A DNA stretch of 64,000 nucleotides from assembly GCA_020848035.1 (NCBI GenBank), contig JADLAX010000032.1:62001-126000 (forward strand), in the 5' to 3' direction. Shown here one piece after another: positions 49,923 to 58,093 of the stretch (position 1 is the stretch's first letter; each line of letters starts with the position of its first letter). A program made the translations under genes and the position numbers. Source of the DNA: Anaerolineae bacterium. Lineage in GTDB: Bacteria; Chloroflexota; Anaerolineae; Promineifilales; Promineifilaceae. A model generated the notes under the pieces. It worked only from the letters and a program-made list of their open reading frames with translations. It was not told the DNA's origin and searched no databases.

Positions 49923-51205
49923 TTGTTTGCCTCGTCCACCCAGCCGCGCAGCAGACTGGCGCGGCCCAACAACCCCACCAAACGGCCGTTTTCATCCACC
50001 ACCGGCAATCGTTTTACCCTGTGCTGCATCATCATCTGCAAAGCATCCGCAGGCGCGGCTACCGCTGAGATGGTAATAACAGGTGTGGTCATCAGATCAA
50101 CGGCCGTTTCGTTGGCAAACGCCAGGGCAGGACGCGGCGCGTGATCTGGTTGGGCGGTGACCAGGCGGCGCAGGCGGGCCAGCAGCCCGGGATGAGTTTC
50201 CTGGCGGCTGCGGCGCAGCAGATCGCCATCGGTGATGATGCCCAGCACCTGCCGCGAATCATCCACCACCACCGCGCGGCGGCGACGATTTTTCTCCAGC
50301 GCTTGCAGCACCTCTTCCAGGGTAGCCTGCGGCGGCACGGTCGGTACATCGGCGTACATCAAATCGCGAATGGTGTGGCCGGGCGTTGGTTGTTCTGGGT
50401 CTGCCTCGACAGCGGGCTGGTGGTACTCCATCTGGCGCAAAATATCGACACGGCTGATCCAGCCCGCCAGACGGCCGTCTTCCGCCACCACGGGCAGGCG
50501 CTTCAAGTCATGGTCAACCATCTGCTGGACGGCCTGGCGCAGCGGGGCAGTGGCGGCCACGGTGATGACTGGTTGGCTCATGAGGGCGACGGCCGTTTGC
50601 CCCTCATCGCGCAAAGTGGCCAGCTGGGCTTGCCAATCGGCCGTGGGCAGCGCGGCTTGCAAATCCAGCCGGGTGGCCAGCTGGGTGCGGCGCAGCAAGT
50701 CGCCGTCGGTGATGATGCCCTGGAGACGGCCGTTTTCAGCCACCACGGGCAGGCTGCGATACCCTTTTTGCAGCAGCAGCGACACAATTTCGGCGGCTGA
50801 CGTGTGGGGCAGGACGGAGATGACGGCCGTGCGCATCACGTCGTGCACTGGCTGGGCCAGCGGGTCCGGGCGGCGACCCGGCGCGTACTGCACCACATCC
50901 ACTTCCTCCACGGTGATCAGCCCATCGTTCACCATCTGCCGCAGCTGGGGCAGCAGACGCGCCACCAGGTCTGGCTGGTCGATCCACTCCACACGAATGG
51001 GCAAATCGGCCGAGAGGTCCACCAGGGTGGCGGTGTGGATGCGGCTGTGCGCGCCAAAGCCAGCCAGGCCGCGCAGCACGGTTGCCCCGGCCGCGCCTTC
51101 CTGCTTCAGGAAGCGCAAAATTGCCATGTGGAGCGACTTTCCCTCGTAGTGATCGCTTTCGCCAATGTAAATAATTACCCGCACCGCTTTACCTTGTAAC
51201 TGCAT
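49919..51205 (-). CDS. DUF190 domain protein fused to four CBS domains
   Basis: Residues 1-110 form a DUF190 domain (KAVRVIIYIGESDHYEGKSLHMAILRFLKQEGAAGATVLRG), a PII-like fold often encoded beside crcB. Then four CBS motifs follow (about 120-180, 205-262, 283-335, 365-425), each with the ITDGD or similar turn. CBS pairs usually bind adenine nucleotides. It lies three bases after crcB under the fluoride riboswitch, with GGGGAGG before ATG 51205, so it likely tunes fluoride export or reports energy state. Confidence 0.88.
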   Translation of the reverse strand: MQLQGKAVRVIIYIGESDHYEGKSLHMAILRFLKQEGAAGATVLRGLAGFGAHSRIHTATLVDLSADLPIRVEWIDQPDLVARLLPQLRQMVNDGLITVEEVDVVQYAPGRRPDPLAQPVHDVMRTAVISVLPHTSAAEIVSLLLQKGYRSLPVVAENGRLQGIITDGDLLRRTQLATRLDLQAALPTADWQAQLATLRDEGQTAVALMSQPVITVAATAPLRQAVQQMVDHDLKRLPVVAEDGRLAGWISRVDILRQMEYHQPAVEADPEQPTPGHTIRDLMYADVPTVPPQATLEEVLQALEKNRRRRAVVVDDSRQVLGIITDGDLLRRSRQETHPGLLARLRRLVTAQPDHAPRPALAFANETAVDLMTTPVITISAVAAPADALQMMMQHRVKRLPVVDENGRLVGLLGRASLLRGWVDEANN

Positions 51206-51208
51206 CGT

Positions 51209-51595
51209 TTAACCTCCCCTTTGCAGCCATTCGGCCAGAGCGCGGCCCAAAACGGCCGCTGCCAATCCCACCACGTTGTTGCCCAGCACGTTGAGCAGAC
51301 TGCGCCAGACGCCCGCATCACGCCACAAATTCAGGCTCTCCACGGCGTACGACGAAAAGGTGGTAAACGCCCCCAAAAAGCCCACCGCCAGCAGTAAACG
51401 CGCCTCGGGCGAGAGCTGTAACCGACCCGTGCCCAGGCTGAGCAAAAAGCCCAGCACAAAGCTGCCGCTGATGTTTACCAAAAATGTGCCGTAGGGAAAA
51501 TCCGCGCCAAAACGGCCGCTGGCCCACACCCCCACCAGGTAACGCGCATTGGCTCCCAGCGCCGCGCCCACGGCAATCAACAAATAACGATTCAA
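51209..51595 (-). CDS. crcB: Fluoride channel CrcB/Fluc
   Basis: The 128-residue membrane protein has four helices and the Fluc signatures GAALGANARY, GTFLVNISGSFVLGF and GFLGAFTTFSSYAVES, including the conserved N, F and T residues of the fluoride pore. The frame opens with TTG at 51601 and TTG at 51595; only 51595 has AAGGAG at a normal distance of seven bases, so I take it. It exports fluoride as a dual-topology dimer. It follows a fluoride riboswitch. Confidence 0.95.
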   Translation of the reverse strand: MNRYLLIAVGAALGANARYLVGVWASGRFGADFPYGTFLVNISGSFVLGFLLSLGTGRLQLSPEARLLLAVGFLGAFTTFSSYAVESLNLWRDAGVWRSLLNVLGNNVVGLAAAVLGRALAEWLQRGG

Positions 51596-51638
51596 CCGCA
51601 AACTCCTTCATTGGGTCTCAACAGACGGCCGCGCTAAT

Positions 51639-51744
51639 AAAAAAAGCTTCTACCACGGCAGAGCCGTTGTGCGGCGCGCTCGTTGGTAGAAGCTATCAGC
51701 CAGGTGGCGGTTTTCTCGGAATGGAGATGGCGAGCTTCATCGCC
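51639..51744 (-). ncRNA. Fluoride riboswitch (crcB motif) with transcription terminator
   Basis: On the minus strand the leader starts GGCGATGAAGCTCGCC (51744-51729), then AACCGCC and GCTGATAGCTTCTAC, matching the crcB RNA motif (GGxGATGxxGxTCxCC, AACCGCC, CTGATxxCTxCTAC). The 3' part of the aptamer (51694-51684) overlaps AGCTTCTACCA, which pairs with TGGTAGAAGCT (51655-51645) as the terminator stem, followed by a run of seven Ts (51645-51639). Ligand binding would keep that strand in the aptamer and so allow read-through into crcB. Gene order downstream fits. Confidence 0.93.
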
Positions 51745-51805
51745 GGACAAAACGATTTTAACAGCCATTGGCGGCTGGGGCGAGAGGAGAAACGGCCGTT
51801 CCGCC

Positions 51806-52933
51806 TTACAAACTGCCTGTTACCAGCGCCAGCAGCACCCCACCCGCGATTACGCTGGCCAGCTGCCCGGCCGTGTTGGCCCCCATGGCGTGCATCAACA
51901 GATAATTGTCCAGGTCTTCATCCTGCGCCATTTTGGCCACCAGCCGACCCGCCATAGGAAAGGCGCTGATGCCCGCTGCGCCCAACAAGGGATTGATCGT
52001 GCCCCGGCTCAGCACCGTCATGACCTTGCCCAGTAACAACCCCGCCACCGTATCCAGGGCAAAGGCGAGCAGCCCCAGCACCAGAATGCTCAAGGTATCC
52101 CACACCAGAAACGTGCTGGCGCTCATGGTGGAGCCAATGGTTATCCCCAAAAAGAGCGTGGCTACATTGGCAATTTCATTCTGCGCCGACTTGCTCAGCC
52201 CGTCCACCACACCACTTTCGCGCATCAAATTGCCCAACATCAGCATGCTGATGAGCGGCAGCGCGGGAGGCATCAGCAAACCCACCACCAGCGTGATGAC
52301 CACAGGAAACAAAATGCGCGCCCGCCGGGAAACCGGCCGAGGCGCATACACCATACGAATGCGCCGCTCTTTTTCGGTGGTCAGCAGGCGCATCAGCGGC
52401 GGCTGGATGATGGGCACCAGGCTCATGTAGGAGTAGGCGGCCACGGCGATGGGCGCCAGCAGCCGGGGGGCCAGCTGGCTGGACACAAAGATGGAGGTAG
52501 GGCCATCAATCGCGCCAATCACGCCGATGGAAGCGGCTTCATTGAGCGGGAAGCCCAGCAAGGTGGCCAGGATCAGCGTGCCAAAAATGCCAAACTGCCC
52601 GGCCGCACCCAATAACACCATTTTGGGCTGGGCCATCAAAGGGCTAAAGTCAATCATCGCCCCCACGCCGATGAAAATGAGCAGCGGAAACAGTTCCGTG
52701 CTAATGCCCACGGCATACAGCAGGCTGAACAATCCTTCGCCCTCGGTCATGCCCGATTGGGGGATATTGGCCAAGATGCAGCCAAAACCAATGGGCAGCA
52801 GCAAAATAGGCTCATATTTTTTGATGATGGCCAGGGCGATTAAAACGCCGCCCACCAGGATCATCAGGACATTGCCCGGCGTAAGGTGGGTGATGCCCTT
52901 CAATAGTTCAGGAAGAAATTGTGCAAAATTCAT
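51806..52933 (-). CDS. mmdB: Sodium-transporting decarboxylase beta subunit (MmdB/OadB-like)
   Basis: The 375-residue integral membrane protein has about ten hydrophobic segments and the signatures GVGAMIDFSPLMAQPK, GAIDGPTSIFVSSQLAP and NEIANVATLFLGITIGSTM, as in the beta subunit of the biotin-dependent sodium pumps. It uses the free energy of decarboxylation of carboxybiotin to export Na+. ATG at 52933 starts the true N-terminus; the open frame back to 53068 overlaps the biotin carrier. It is the last gene of the complex. Confidence 0.93.
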   Translation of the reverse strand: MNFAQFLPELLKGITHLTPGNVLMILVGGVLIALAIIKKYEPILLLPIGFGCILANIPQSGMTEGEGLFSLLYAVGISTELFPLLIFIGVGAMIDFSPLMAQPKMVLLGAAGQFGIFGTLILATLLGFPLNEAASIGVIGAIDGPTSIFVSSQLAPRLLAPIAVAAYSYMSLVPIIQPPLMRLLTTEKERRIRMVYAPRPVSRRARILFPVVITLVVGLLMPPALPLISMLMLGNLMRESGVVDGLSKSAQNEIANVATLFLGITIGSTMSASTFLVWDTLSILVLGLLAFALDTVAGLLLGKVMTVLSRGTINPLLGAAGISAFPMAGRLVAKMAQDEDLDNYLLMHAMGANTAGQLASVIAGGVLLALVTGSL

Positions 52934-52938
52934 GGTTA

Positions 52939-53388
52939 CTAATCGGCAAACTCGATCATGATGTCGCTGTGTTTCACATGCTGCCCCACGGCAACGGCGA
53001 CGTTGGCGATGACGCCCGCGTGGGGGGCGTAGATGGTGTTGTTCATCTTCATGGCCTCCAACACACACAAGGGCTGCCTCACCGTCACGGACTGCCCGAC
53101 CTGGACCAGCACTTCGATGATGGTGCCAGGGATGGGGGCACGAACGGCTTTGGCGCGGGCAACGGCCGTAGCCGCAAGGTCGCTCGATGGTGGCTGTGGC
53201 GCCGCAGAGGTCTGGTGCGGCACCGCCGGGTGTGTGCCGTTTGGTGTCGCCGCCGCTGGCCTAACACTTTCCAGCTCCGGCCAGACTTCAAATCGTTCAT
53301 CGCCGATGGCGGCAATGATGGGCCGGGCAGACAGATCGCCGATTTCAACGGTGTAGCTTTGGTTATCTATTTTGACGATGTAGTTCAT
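52939..53388 (-). CDS. mmdC: Biotin carrier subunit of the decarboxylase
   Basis: The 149-residue protein has a C-terminal biotinyl domain with EAMKM at 111-115, where K114 is biotinylated, after an alanine/proline-rich linker (about 43-80). It shuttles carboxybiotin between MmdA and MmdB. The last four bases overlap the preceding oadG-like gene, so the two are coupled. Confidence 0.92.
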   Translation of the reverse strand: MNYIVKIDNQSYTVEIGDLSARPIIAAIGDERFEVWPELESVRPAAATPNGTHPAVPHQTSAAPQPPSSDLAATAVARAKAVRAPIPGTIIEVLVQVGQSVTVRQPLCVLEAMKMNNTIYAPHAGVIANVAVAVGQHVKHSDIMIEFAD

Positions 53389-53714
53389 CGGACGGGTCCT
53401 CGTTTGTCCAGGATGCTGCTGCGCATGACAGCTTGCCAGGCGCTGACGATGGGTGTGGGTAGAGTGGGCAGGACGCGGGGTTTTGTCTCGGTTTCTAAGG
53501 CCAGGGCCAGGGCAACGGCCGTTGCCACTGCCCGCCTCTTCCTTTCTTGCTCTGCTTCATCGTGAGCAACTACGACCACGACTGGCTCTGCCTCCCGTAC
53601 GGCCGTTGCCTTCACCAACAGCGCGATAATCAGCCAAAACATCAAGATGGAAACAAAAACAAGCAGCATACCAGTAAAAGCAATTTGCAGGGCTACTACG
53701 AGTGTTTCAGACAT
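53385..53714 (-). CDS. OadG/MmdD-like gamma subunit
   Basis: The 109-residue protein has one N-terminal membrane helix (about 7-35: ALQIAFTGMLLVFVSILMFWLII) and a polar cytoplasmic tail, as in the oxaloacetate/methylmalonyl decarboxylase gamma or delta subunits that assemble and stabilise the pump. Sequence beyond the helix is variable, as usual. It is coupled to the biotin carrier gene. Confidence 0.8.
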   Translation of the reverse strand: MSETLVVALQIAFTGMLLVFVSILMFWLIIALLVKATAVREAEPVVVVVAHDEAEQERKRRAVATAVALALALETETKPRVLPTLPTPIVSAWQAVMRSSILDKRGPVR

Positions 53715-53740
53715 AGTTCTTTACTTTAGCGGGTCTTTGG

Positions 53741-53850
53741 GATTTTGTGGGGTTTGGCGCGAAACGTGAAGCGTGATGCGTGATGCCTCTGATTACGTTT
53801 CACGTTTCACGCATCACGGGCTGTCCACCCCTTGAATTCCAAAAGAGCCT
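53741..53850. repeat. Dispersed GTGAAAC-hairpin repeat, copy inside the decarboxylase operon
   Basis: The copy runs GATTTTGTGGGGTTTGGCGC to AATTCCAAAAGAGCCT and matches 7027-7129 closely. It contains the GTGAAAC-word hairpin (about 53757-53817). It lies between mmdA and the gamma subunit, so operon transcripts must read through it. Confidence 0.85.
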
Positions 53851-53852
53851 TG

Positions 53853-55406
53853 TTACACAGGGATATTGCCGTGTTTGCGACGCGGCGCGGACGAAAATTT
53901 ATCGCGCAGGGCGGTCAGCGCTGTAATAATCTTGGGGCGCGTCTCCCAGGGCTCCAGAATATCATCCACGTAACCTTCTCTGGCCGCGTGATACGGATTG
54001 CTGAACTGCAAGCGATACTCATTCGCCAGCCGCTCTCGTTCGGCCACCGGATCCGCAGACGCGGCAATCTCTTTTCTAAACAAAATGTTGACCGCCCCAT
54101 CCGCACCCAAAACGGCGATTTCGGCGCTGGGCCAGGCGTAGGTAACGTCGGTGCCCAGGTATTTGCTGCTCATCACCACGTAGGCACCGCCGTAGGCTTT
54201 GCGGGTGATGACGGTCACTTTGGGCACGGTCGCCTCGGAGTAGGCGTACAGCACTTTGGCTCCGTGGCGAATGATGCCCCGATGCTCCTGGTCGACCCCG
54301 GGCAAAAAGCCGGGCGAATCCACAAACGTGACCAGCGGAATGTTGAAACAGTCGCACATGCGCACAAAGCGAGTCATCTTATCGGCCGCGTCAATGTCGA
54401 TCACCCCGGCCATCACACTGGGCTCTTGGGCCACAATGCCAATGCTTTGCCCGCCAATGCGGGCCAGCCCCACAATGGCGTTGCCGGCCCAGGTCGGATG
54501 CAGTTCCAAAAAGGAGCCCTGATCGACAACTCGCTCGATAATTTCATGCATCTGGTAGGGCGTGGACGAGTCGAGCGGAATGATGCTGTTGAGCTCGGCA
54601 TCCATGCGCATGGGGTCATCAACGGTGGGGGCGTAGGGTGGGTTTTCCACGTTGTTGGAGGGCAGGTAACTGAGGACGCGGCGGCACAGGGCCAACGCTT
54701 CTGCTTCGGTGGGGGTACACAGCGAGGCGGTGCCGCTGATGGAGAGGTGGACCTCGGCCCCACCCAGGCTCTCGGCATCGATCACTTCCCCGGTGACGGC
54801 TTTGATGACGTCGGGGCCGGTGAGGAACATGAAGGAGGTTTTCTCCACCATGATGATCAGGTCGGTGAGGGCGGGGGAGTAAGCCGCGCCACCCGCGCAG
54901 GGGCCGAGCAGTAAACTGATTTGGGGAATAACGCCGGAGTAGAGGGCGTTGCGTCGGAAAATTTCGGCGTAGCCACCCAGGCTTTTGACACCTTCCTGAA
55001 TACGTGCCCCGCCCGAATCCAGCAGGCCAATGATGGGCGCGCCGTTGCGTACGGCCAGGTCGAGGACCCGGCAGATTTTGCGGCTATGCATTTCGCCCAG
55101 GGTGCCGCCATAAATGGTGAAGTCCTGGGCATAGACGTAGACGGTACGGCCGTCTATCAACCCATACCCCGTGATAACCCCGTCACCAGGATACTGGGTC
55201 GTGGAGAGGCCCATCTCATCACCCTGGTTGACGATGTAGGGTTCTAATTCATTGAACGTGCCCGCGTCTAACAGGAGTTCTAACCGTTCACGAGCTGTCA
55301 ATTTGCCTTTGGCATGTTGGGTGGCGATTCGTTCTTGGCCCCCACCCTGACGAACTTTCTCGCGCATGGCGCGTAGTTCTAAAATACGTGGATCATCTAT
55401 AGGCAT
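53853..55406 (-). CDS. mmdA: Methylmalonyl-CoA decarboxylase alpha / acyl-CoA carboxylase beta-type carboxyltransferase
   Basis: The 517-residue protein is a typical carboxyltransferase: KGKLTARERLELLLD near the start, GSARIQEGV-like DSGGARIQEGVKSLGGYAEIF, and two crotonase-like halves with oxyanion glycines (PCAGGAAYSPALTD; KAYGGAYVVMSSK). It transfers CO2 from methylmalonyl-CoA (or related acyl-CoA) to biotin. Context with oadG, biotin carrier and beta subunits makes it a sodium-pump decarboxylase rather than a carboxylase; no biotin carboxylase is nearby. ATG at 55406. Confidence 0.92.
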   Translation of the reverse strand: MPIDDPRILELRAMREKVRQGGGQERIATQHAKGKLTARERLELLLDAGTFNELEPYIVNQGDEMGLSTTQYPGDGVITGYGLIDGRTVYVYAQDFTIYGGTLGEMHSRKICRVLDLAVRNGAPIIGLLDSGGARIQEGVKSLGGYAEIFRRNALYSGVIPQISLLLGPCAGGAAYSPALTDLIIMVEKTSFMFLTGPDVIKAVTGEVIDAESLGGAEVHLSISGTASLCTPTEAEALALCRRVLSYLPSNNVENPPYAPTVDDPMRMDAELNSIIPLDSSTPYQMHEIIERVVDQGSFLELHPTWAGNAIVGLARIGGQSIGIVAQEPSVMAGVIDIDAADKMTRFVRMCDCFNIPLVTFVDSPGFLPGVDQEHRGIIRHGAKVLYAYSEATVPKVTVITRKAYGGAYVVMSSKYLGTDVTYAWPSAEIAVLGADGAVNILFRKEIAASADPVAERERLANEYRLQFSNPYHAAREGYVDDILEPWETRPKIITALTALRDKFSSAPRRKHGNIPV

Positions 55407-55796
55407 ATTTTATCCTCGACAAACCTCAACAAAATAACCAACGAGTATGCTGGGTAGTATAGCGAGAGGACTGCCGCTGGCTGGTGTCAAATGTAACCTT
55501 TTAGACAAACAGTTGTCGGGGATGGGCCGGGTCTTTTTGGGGCAAATTAGTATTGCGCTCCGAAAGTTCGCATAAGGTTATTGACGAAGGCGCAATACTT
55601 AAACAGTCCGGCAACTTGTCATAATAACGTTGTTTAGATTTCCGCCGGACTGTACTGGCACTCTGAGCGAAATTTAATGTACATCTTGTATATCCCGCTT
55701 TTGTATCTCTGCCCATAGAATCACAGGGACCATTGCCTATACTTGGGGTCATAAGCTTTTTTGGCTTTGACGCATTTGAAGTAAAGGAGATGGATA
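55407..55796. other. Gene-free spacer with two perfect inverted repeats
   Basis: No gene is seen. AGTATTGCGC (55549-55558) pairs perfectly with GCGCAATACT (55590-55599), and immediately after, ACAGTCCGGC (55603-55612) pairs perfectly with GCCGGACTGT (55644-55653). The two stems lie side by side, five bases apart. They may be part of a structured RNA, a recombination site or a decayed mobile end. Divergent promoters for mmdA and the PRC gene should also be here. Confidence 0.6.
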
Positions 55797-56150
55797 GTGG
55801 AAAATAACAGCGTAAACCTGCTCTCAGCTGGCTCCTTGAAAGGGACCGAGGTGGTTAACCAAGCGGGCGAAAACCTGGGTGAACTGGAAGAAATTATGCT
55901 GGATCTGAGCAACGGCCGTGTGGCCTATGCCGTCCTCTCTTTTGGTGGATTCATGGGCCTGGGCGACAAGCTGTTTGCCATCCCCTGGAATGCTTTTTCC
56001 ATTGACCAAAACCATGAACAAATCGTTCTGAACGTAGACAAAGAAGTGCTCAAAGATGCGCCTGGGTTTGACAAAAACAACTGGCCGCAGGTGGCTACTT
56101 CGGTCTGGCTGAACAACGTTCACAGCCACTACGGTTATTCCTATTCTTAA
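55797..56150 (+). CDS. PRC-barrel domain protein
   Basis: The 117-residue protein begins at GTG 55797 with AGGAG eight bases upstream; no in-frame ATG is near. It carries a PRC-barrel (LLSAGSLKGTEVVNQAGENLGELEEIMLDLSNGRVAYAVLSFGG), a small beta-barrel found in photosynthetic reaction centre H subunits, RimM and stress proteins. It lies upstream of ChaB and YciF-like genes, a stress-type neighbourhood. Confidence 0.93.
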   Translation: MENNSVNLLSAGSLKGTEVVNQAGENLGELEEIMLDLSNGRVAYAVLSFGGFMGLGDKLFAIPWNAFSIDQNHEQIVLNVDKEVLKDAPGFDKNNWPQVATSVWLNNVHSHYGYSYS

Positions 56151-56280
56151 AATGTGACCCAACAACTGACCTTCGGGTAGAAGCGACTTTCATTCATTTT
56201 TTTATTGGTCGTTTTATCTGAGCTGGACAGTGCTAACTTGCCCTCGTGGTCTGCTCTCCTGGACCGTTCTTCTTCCCGTG

Positions 56281-56318
56281 AAGGAACCGAATCTCACCGA
56301 TTCGGTTCCTTCTTTTTT
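56281..56318 (+). terminator. Intrinsic terminator after the PRC-barrel gene
   Basis: AAGGAACCGAATC (56281-56293) pairs perfectly with GATTCGGTTCCTT (56299-56311), loop TCACC, then CTTTTTT. Lies 130 bases after the PRC stop. Confidence 0.92.
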
Positions 56319-56461
56319 AGCAGGTGGTGCGAAAATGCAGGCTCGCCGAGTGTAAGAGGAGACGACATCGGCTGTCGCCGACCACCATGAATGAAAAGGA
56401 CACAGATTTAATCCGCGTTAATCCGCGCAATCCGCGGCCTATTTTCAGAGGAGAAATGAAA

Positions 56462-56692
56462 ATGCCTTACAAAAATCTTTCTGACTTGCCCGACAGTGTA
56501 CGTGACAACCTGCCCAAACATGCTCAGGAAATTTACCAGGCGGCCTTCAACAGCGCCTGGGAGGAGTACGCCGATCCTGAAGATCGGCGCGGTGATGCCG
56601 ACCGCGAAGAGACGGCGCACAAGGTGGCCTGGTCGGCGGTGAAGCAGAAGTACGAGAAGAATGATGACGGCCGTTGGGTAAAAAAAGAGTAG
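56462..56692 (+). CDS. ChaB family protein
   Basis: The 76-residue protein matches ChaB: MPYKNLSDLPDSVRDNLPKHAQEIYQAAFNSAWEEYAD, then DREETAHKVAWSAVKQKY. ChaB proteins are small, soluble, linked to cation or stress responses. ATG at 56462 has AGGAG eight bases upstream; ATG at 56456 is too close to it. A CCGCG(T/C)(A/T)AATCC-type word repeat lies just before (56411-56437). Confidence 0.93.
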   Translation: MPYKNLSDLPDSVRDNLPKHAQEIYQAAFNSAWEEYADPEDRRGDADREETAHKVAWSAVKQKYEKNDDGRWVKKE

Positions 56693-56878
56693 CTGGCTGG
56701 CAAAATATACATATTCTGTATCCCCCACCTGTGCCCGCAGCACATTCGGGCAGGCGCCGTCTTTTGTATACTCACCTTTAGATACCCGGCGCTATCTGCC
56801 ACCACCTATCACCCCATCGCCTGCACGTAGCGCCAAGTAAATCCTACGAATCGAATGCTTATTGGAGGTAACGTAAAC

Positions 56879-57388
56879 ATGCACCATTTAGGTAACTTGC
56901 ACGATTTATTTGTTCACGAGCTCCGCGACCTGTACAGCGCGGAGCAGCAGCTGGTAATGGCTTTGCCCAAGATGGCCAGCGCCGCCACCACCCCAGATCT
57001 AAAACAGGCGTTTGCCCACCACCTGGACCAGACGCGCAACCACGTTTCGCGGCTGGACAAAATTTTTACCCGCCTGGGCACTACCAGCGCCGGGGACGAG
57101 TGCGAAGCAATGAAAGGCCTGGTCAAAGAAGGTGAATCCATCATCAAAGCGCAGGGTGATTCCGTGGTGAAAGACGCAGCCCTGATCGGCGCGGCGCAGC
57201 GTGTGGAGCATTATGAGATTGCCGCCTACGGCACGGCTCGCACCTATGCTGAAGAGCTGGGCTATGACGACATGGCCAACTGGCTGCAAGAAACCCTTGA
57301 TGAAGAAGGGGCCACCAACAAGAAGCTGACCAAGCTGGCTGAAGGTGGCTGGCTCAGCAGCGGCATCAATGAGGATGCCCGTGCTTAA
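56879..57388 (+). CDS. Ferritin-like DUF892 (YciF/YciE-type) protein
   Basis: The 169-residue four-helix protein has the family N-terminus LHDLFVHELRDLYSAEQQL and the metal-site glutamates in ELRDLYSAEQQ, VEHYEIAAYGTA and DEEGATNKKL. Such proteins respond to osmotic or envelope stress. ATG at 56879 has GGAGGTAA ten bases upstream. It lies with PRC-barrel and ChaB genes. Confidence 0.93.
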   Translation: MHHLGNLHDLFVHELRDLYSAEQQLVMALPKMASAATTPDLKQAFAHHLDQTRNHVSRLDKIFTRLGTTSAGDECEAMKGLVKEGESIIKAQGDSVVKDAALIGAAQRVEHYEIAAYGTARTYAEELGYDDMANWLQETLDEEGATNKKLTKLAEGGWLSSGINEDARA

Positions 57389-57442
57389 AGCCAATCAGAC
57401 AATCTAAGACCGGAAACACGAATCGGTAACGCTATTCAAATC

Positions 57443-57482
57443 AAGAAAAGGCTGGGCAAGGGTGCCTGGCCTTTTCTTTTGT
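57443..57482 (+). terminator. Intrinsic terminator after the DUF892 gene
   Basis: AAGAAAAGGC (57443-57452) pairs perfectly with GCCTTTTCTT (57469-57478), with inner bases TGGGCA and TGCCT extending it; a TT-rich tail follows. Confidence 0.85.
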
Positions 57483-57879
57483 TCTTTCTTTCGGGCAATG
57501 CCAAAAGGAAGAACAAGTGGTTACAGACTCCAAAACCTGCGACCGGCGAGGTAAGTGGCGCGGCGAGACGTCGTGCCACAGCACCCGGCCACGGCCGTAT
57601 CCACTTTACCGAGCACGAATTGAAGAAAACGAGACGGCCGTATTCCCCATTAACAATTAACCATTCACTTGGGTTCGGCCAAAACAAAAACAGGCAGCCA
57701 GTAGACTACCGTGAAGCAAAGGAATAAAGGGCAGCTCCTGCCTGGATTTCGGCCGTTTCCACACAGGCAATTGTATTGGAACATCAGGTAGGCAGGCAAA
57801 GCAGCTGCGCGACACCAACCCCAAACAGGTCAGGAAAGCGGCTAGGCGGGACGCCTGCCGCAGCGCCAGGGCAAAGACC

Positions 57880-58002
57880 CGCCCAGAGCAGGGGGAATTT
57901 GTCGACGCCGGATACGACCATGTCTGCATCCACCAGATCGGGTGTGACCAGATGGGCTTTTTCCGCTTCTACGCGCAGGAAGTGCTGCCCGCGCTGCGTT
58001 AA
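57880..58002 (+). pseudogene. C-terminal remnant of an F420-dependent LLM-type oxidoreductase
   Basis: In one frame the sequence reads GEFVDAGYDHVCIHQIGCDQ then MGFFRFYAQEVLPALR and a TAA at about 58000-58002. This matches the C-terminal end of F420-dependent luciferase-like oxidoreductases (consensus VDAGYDHVxVHQIGPDQxGFFRFYExEVLPxLR). Upstream, in-frame residues are low-complexity and lack the rest of the enzyme. It is a decayed fragment in the 705-base spacer 57389-58093. Confidence 0.6.
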
Positions 58003-58007
58003 AATTT

Positions 58008-58066
58008 TGGCGTGAAACGTGAAACGTGAAACGTGATTCTCTCTGGTCACGTTTCCCGTTTCAGGG
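58008..58066. repeat. GTGAAAC-hairpin repeat, partial copy
   Basis: TTGGCGTGAAACGTGAAACG begins as in the 7027 and 53741 copies but carries an extra GTGAAAC word; the right arm is CACGTTTCCCGTTTCA and the GAATTCC..AGAGCCT tail is missing. Lies after the oxidoreductase remnant. Confidence 0.7.
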
Positions 58067-58093
58067 TTAGAGATTAAAGCTGTTCCCCCAATT

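Noticed and set aside
57479..57727. Short plus-strand frame in the gene-free region after the DUF892 gene
   Set aside because: It begins inside the intrinsic terminator, has no ribosome binding site and no recognisable domain.
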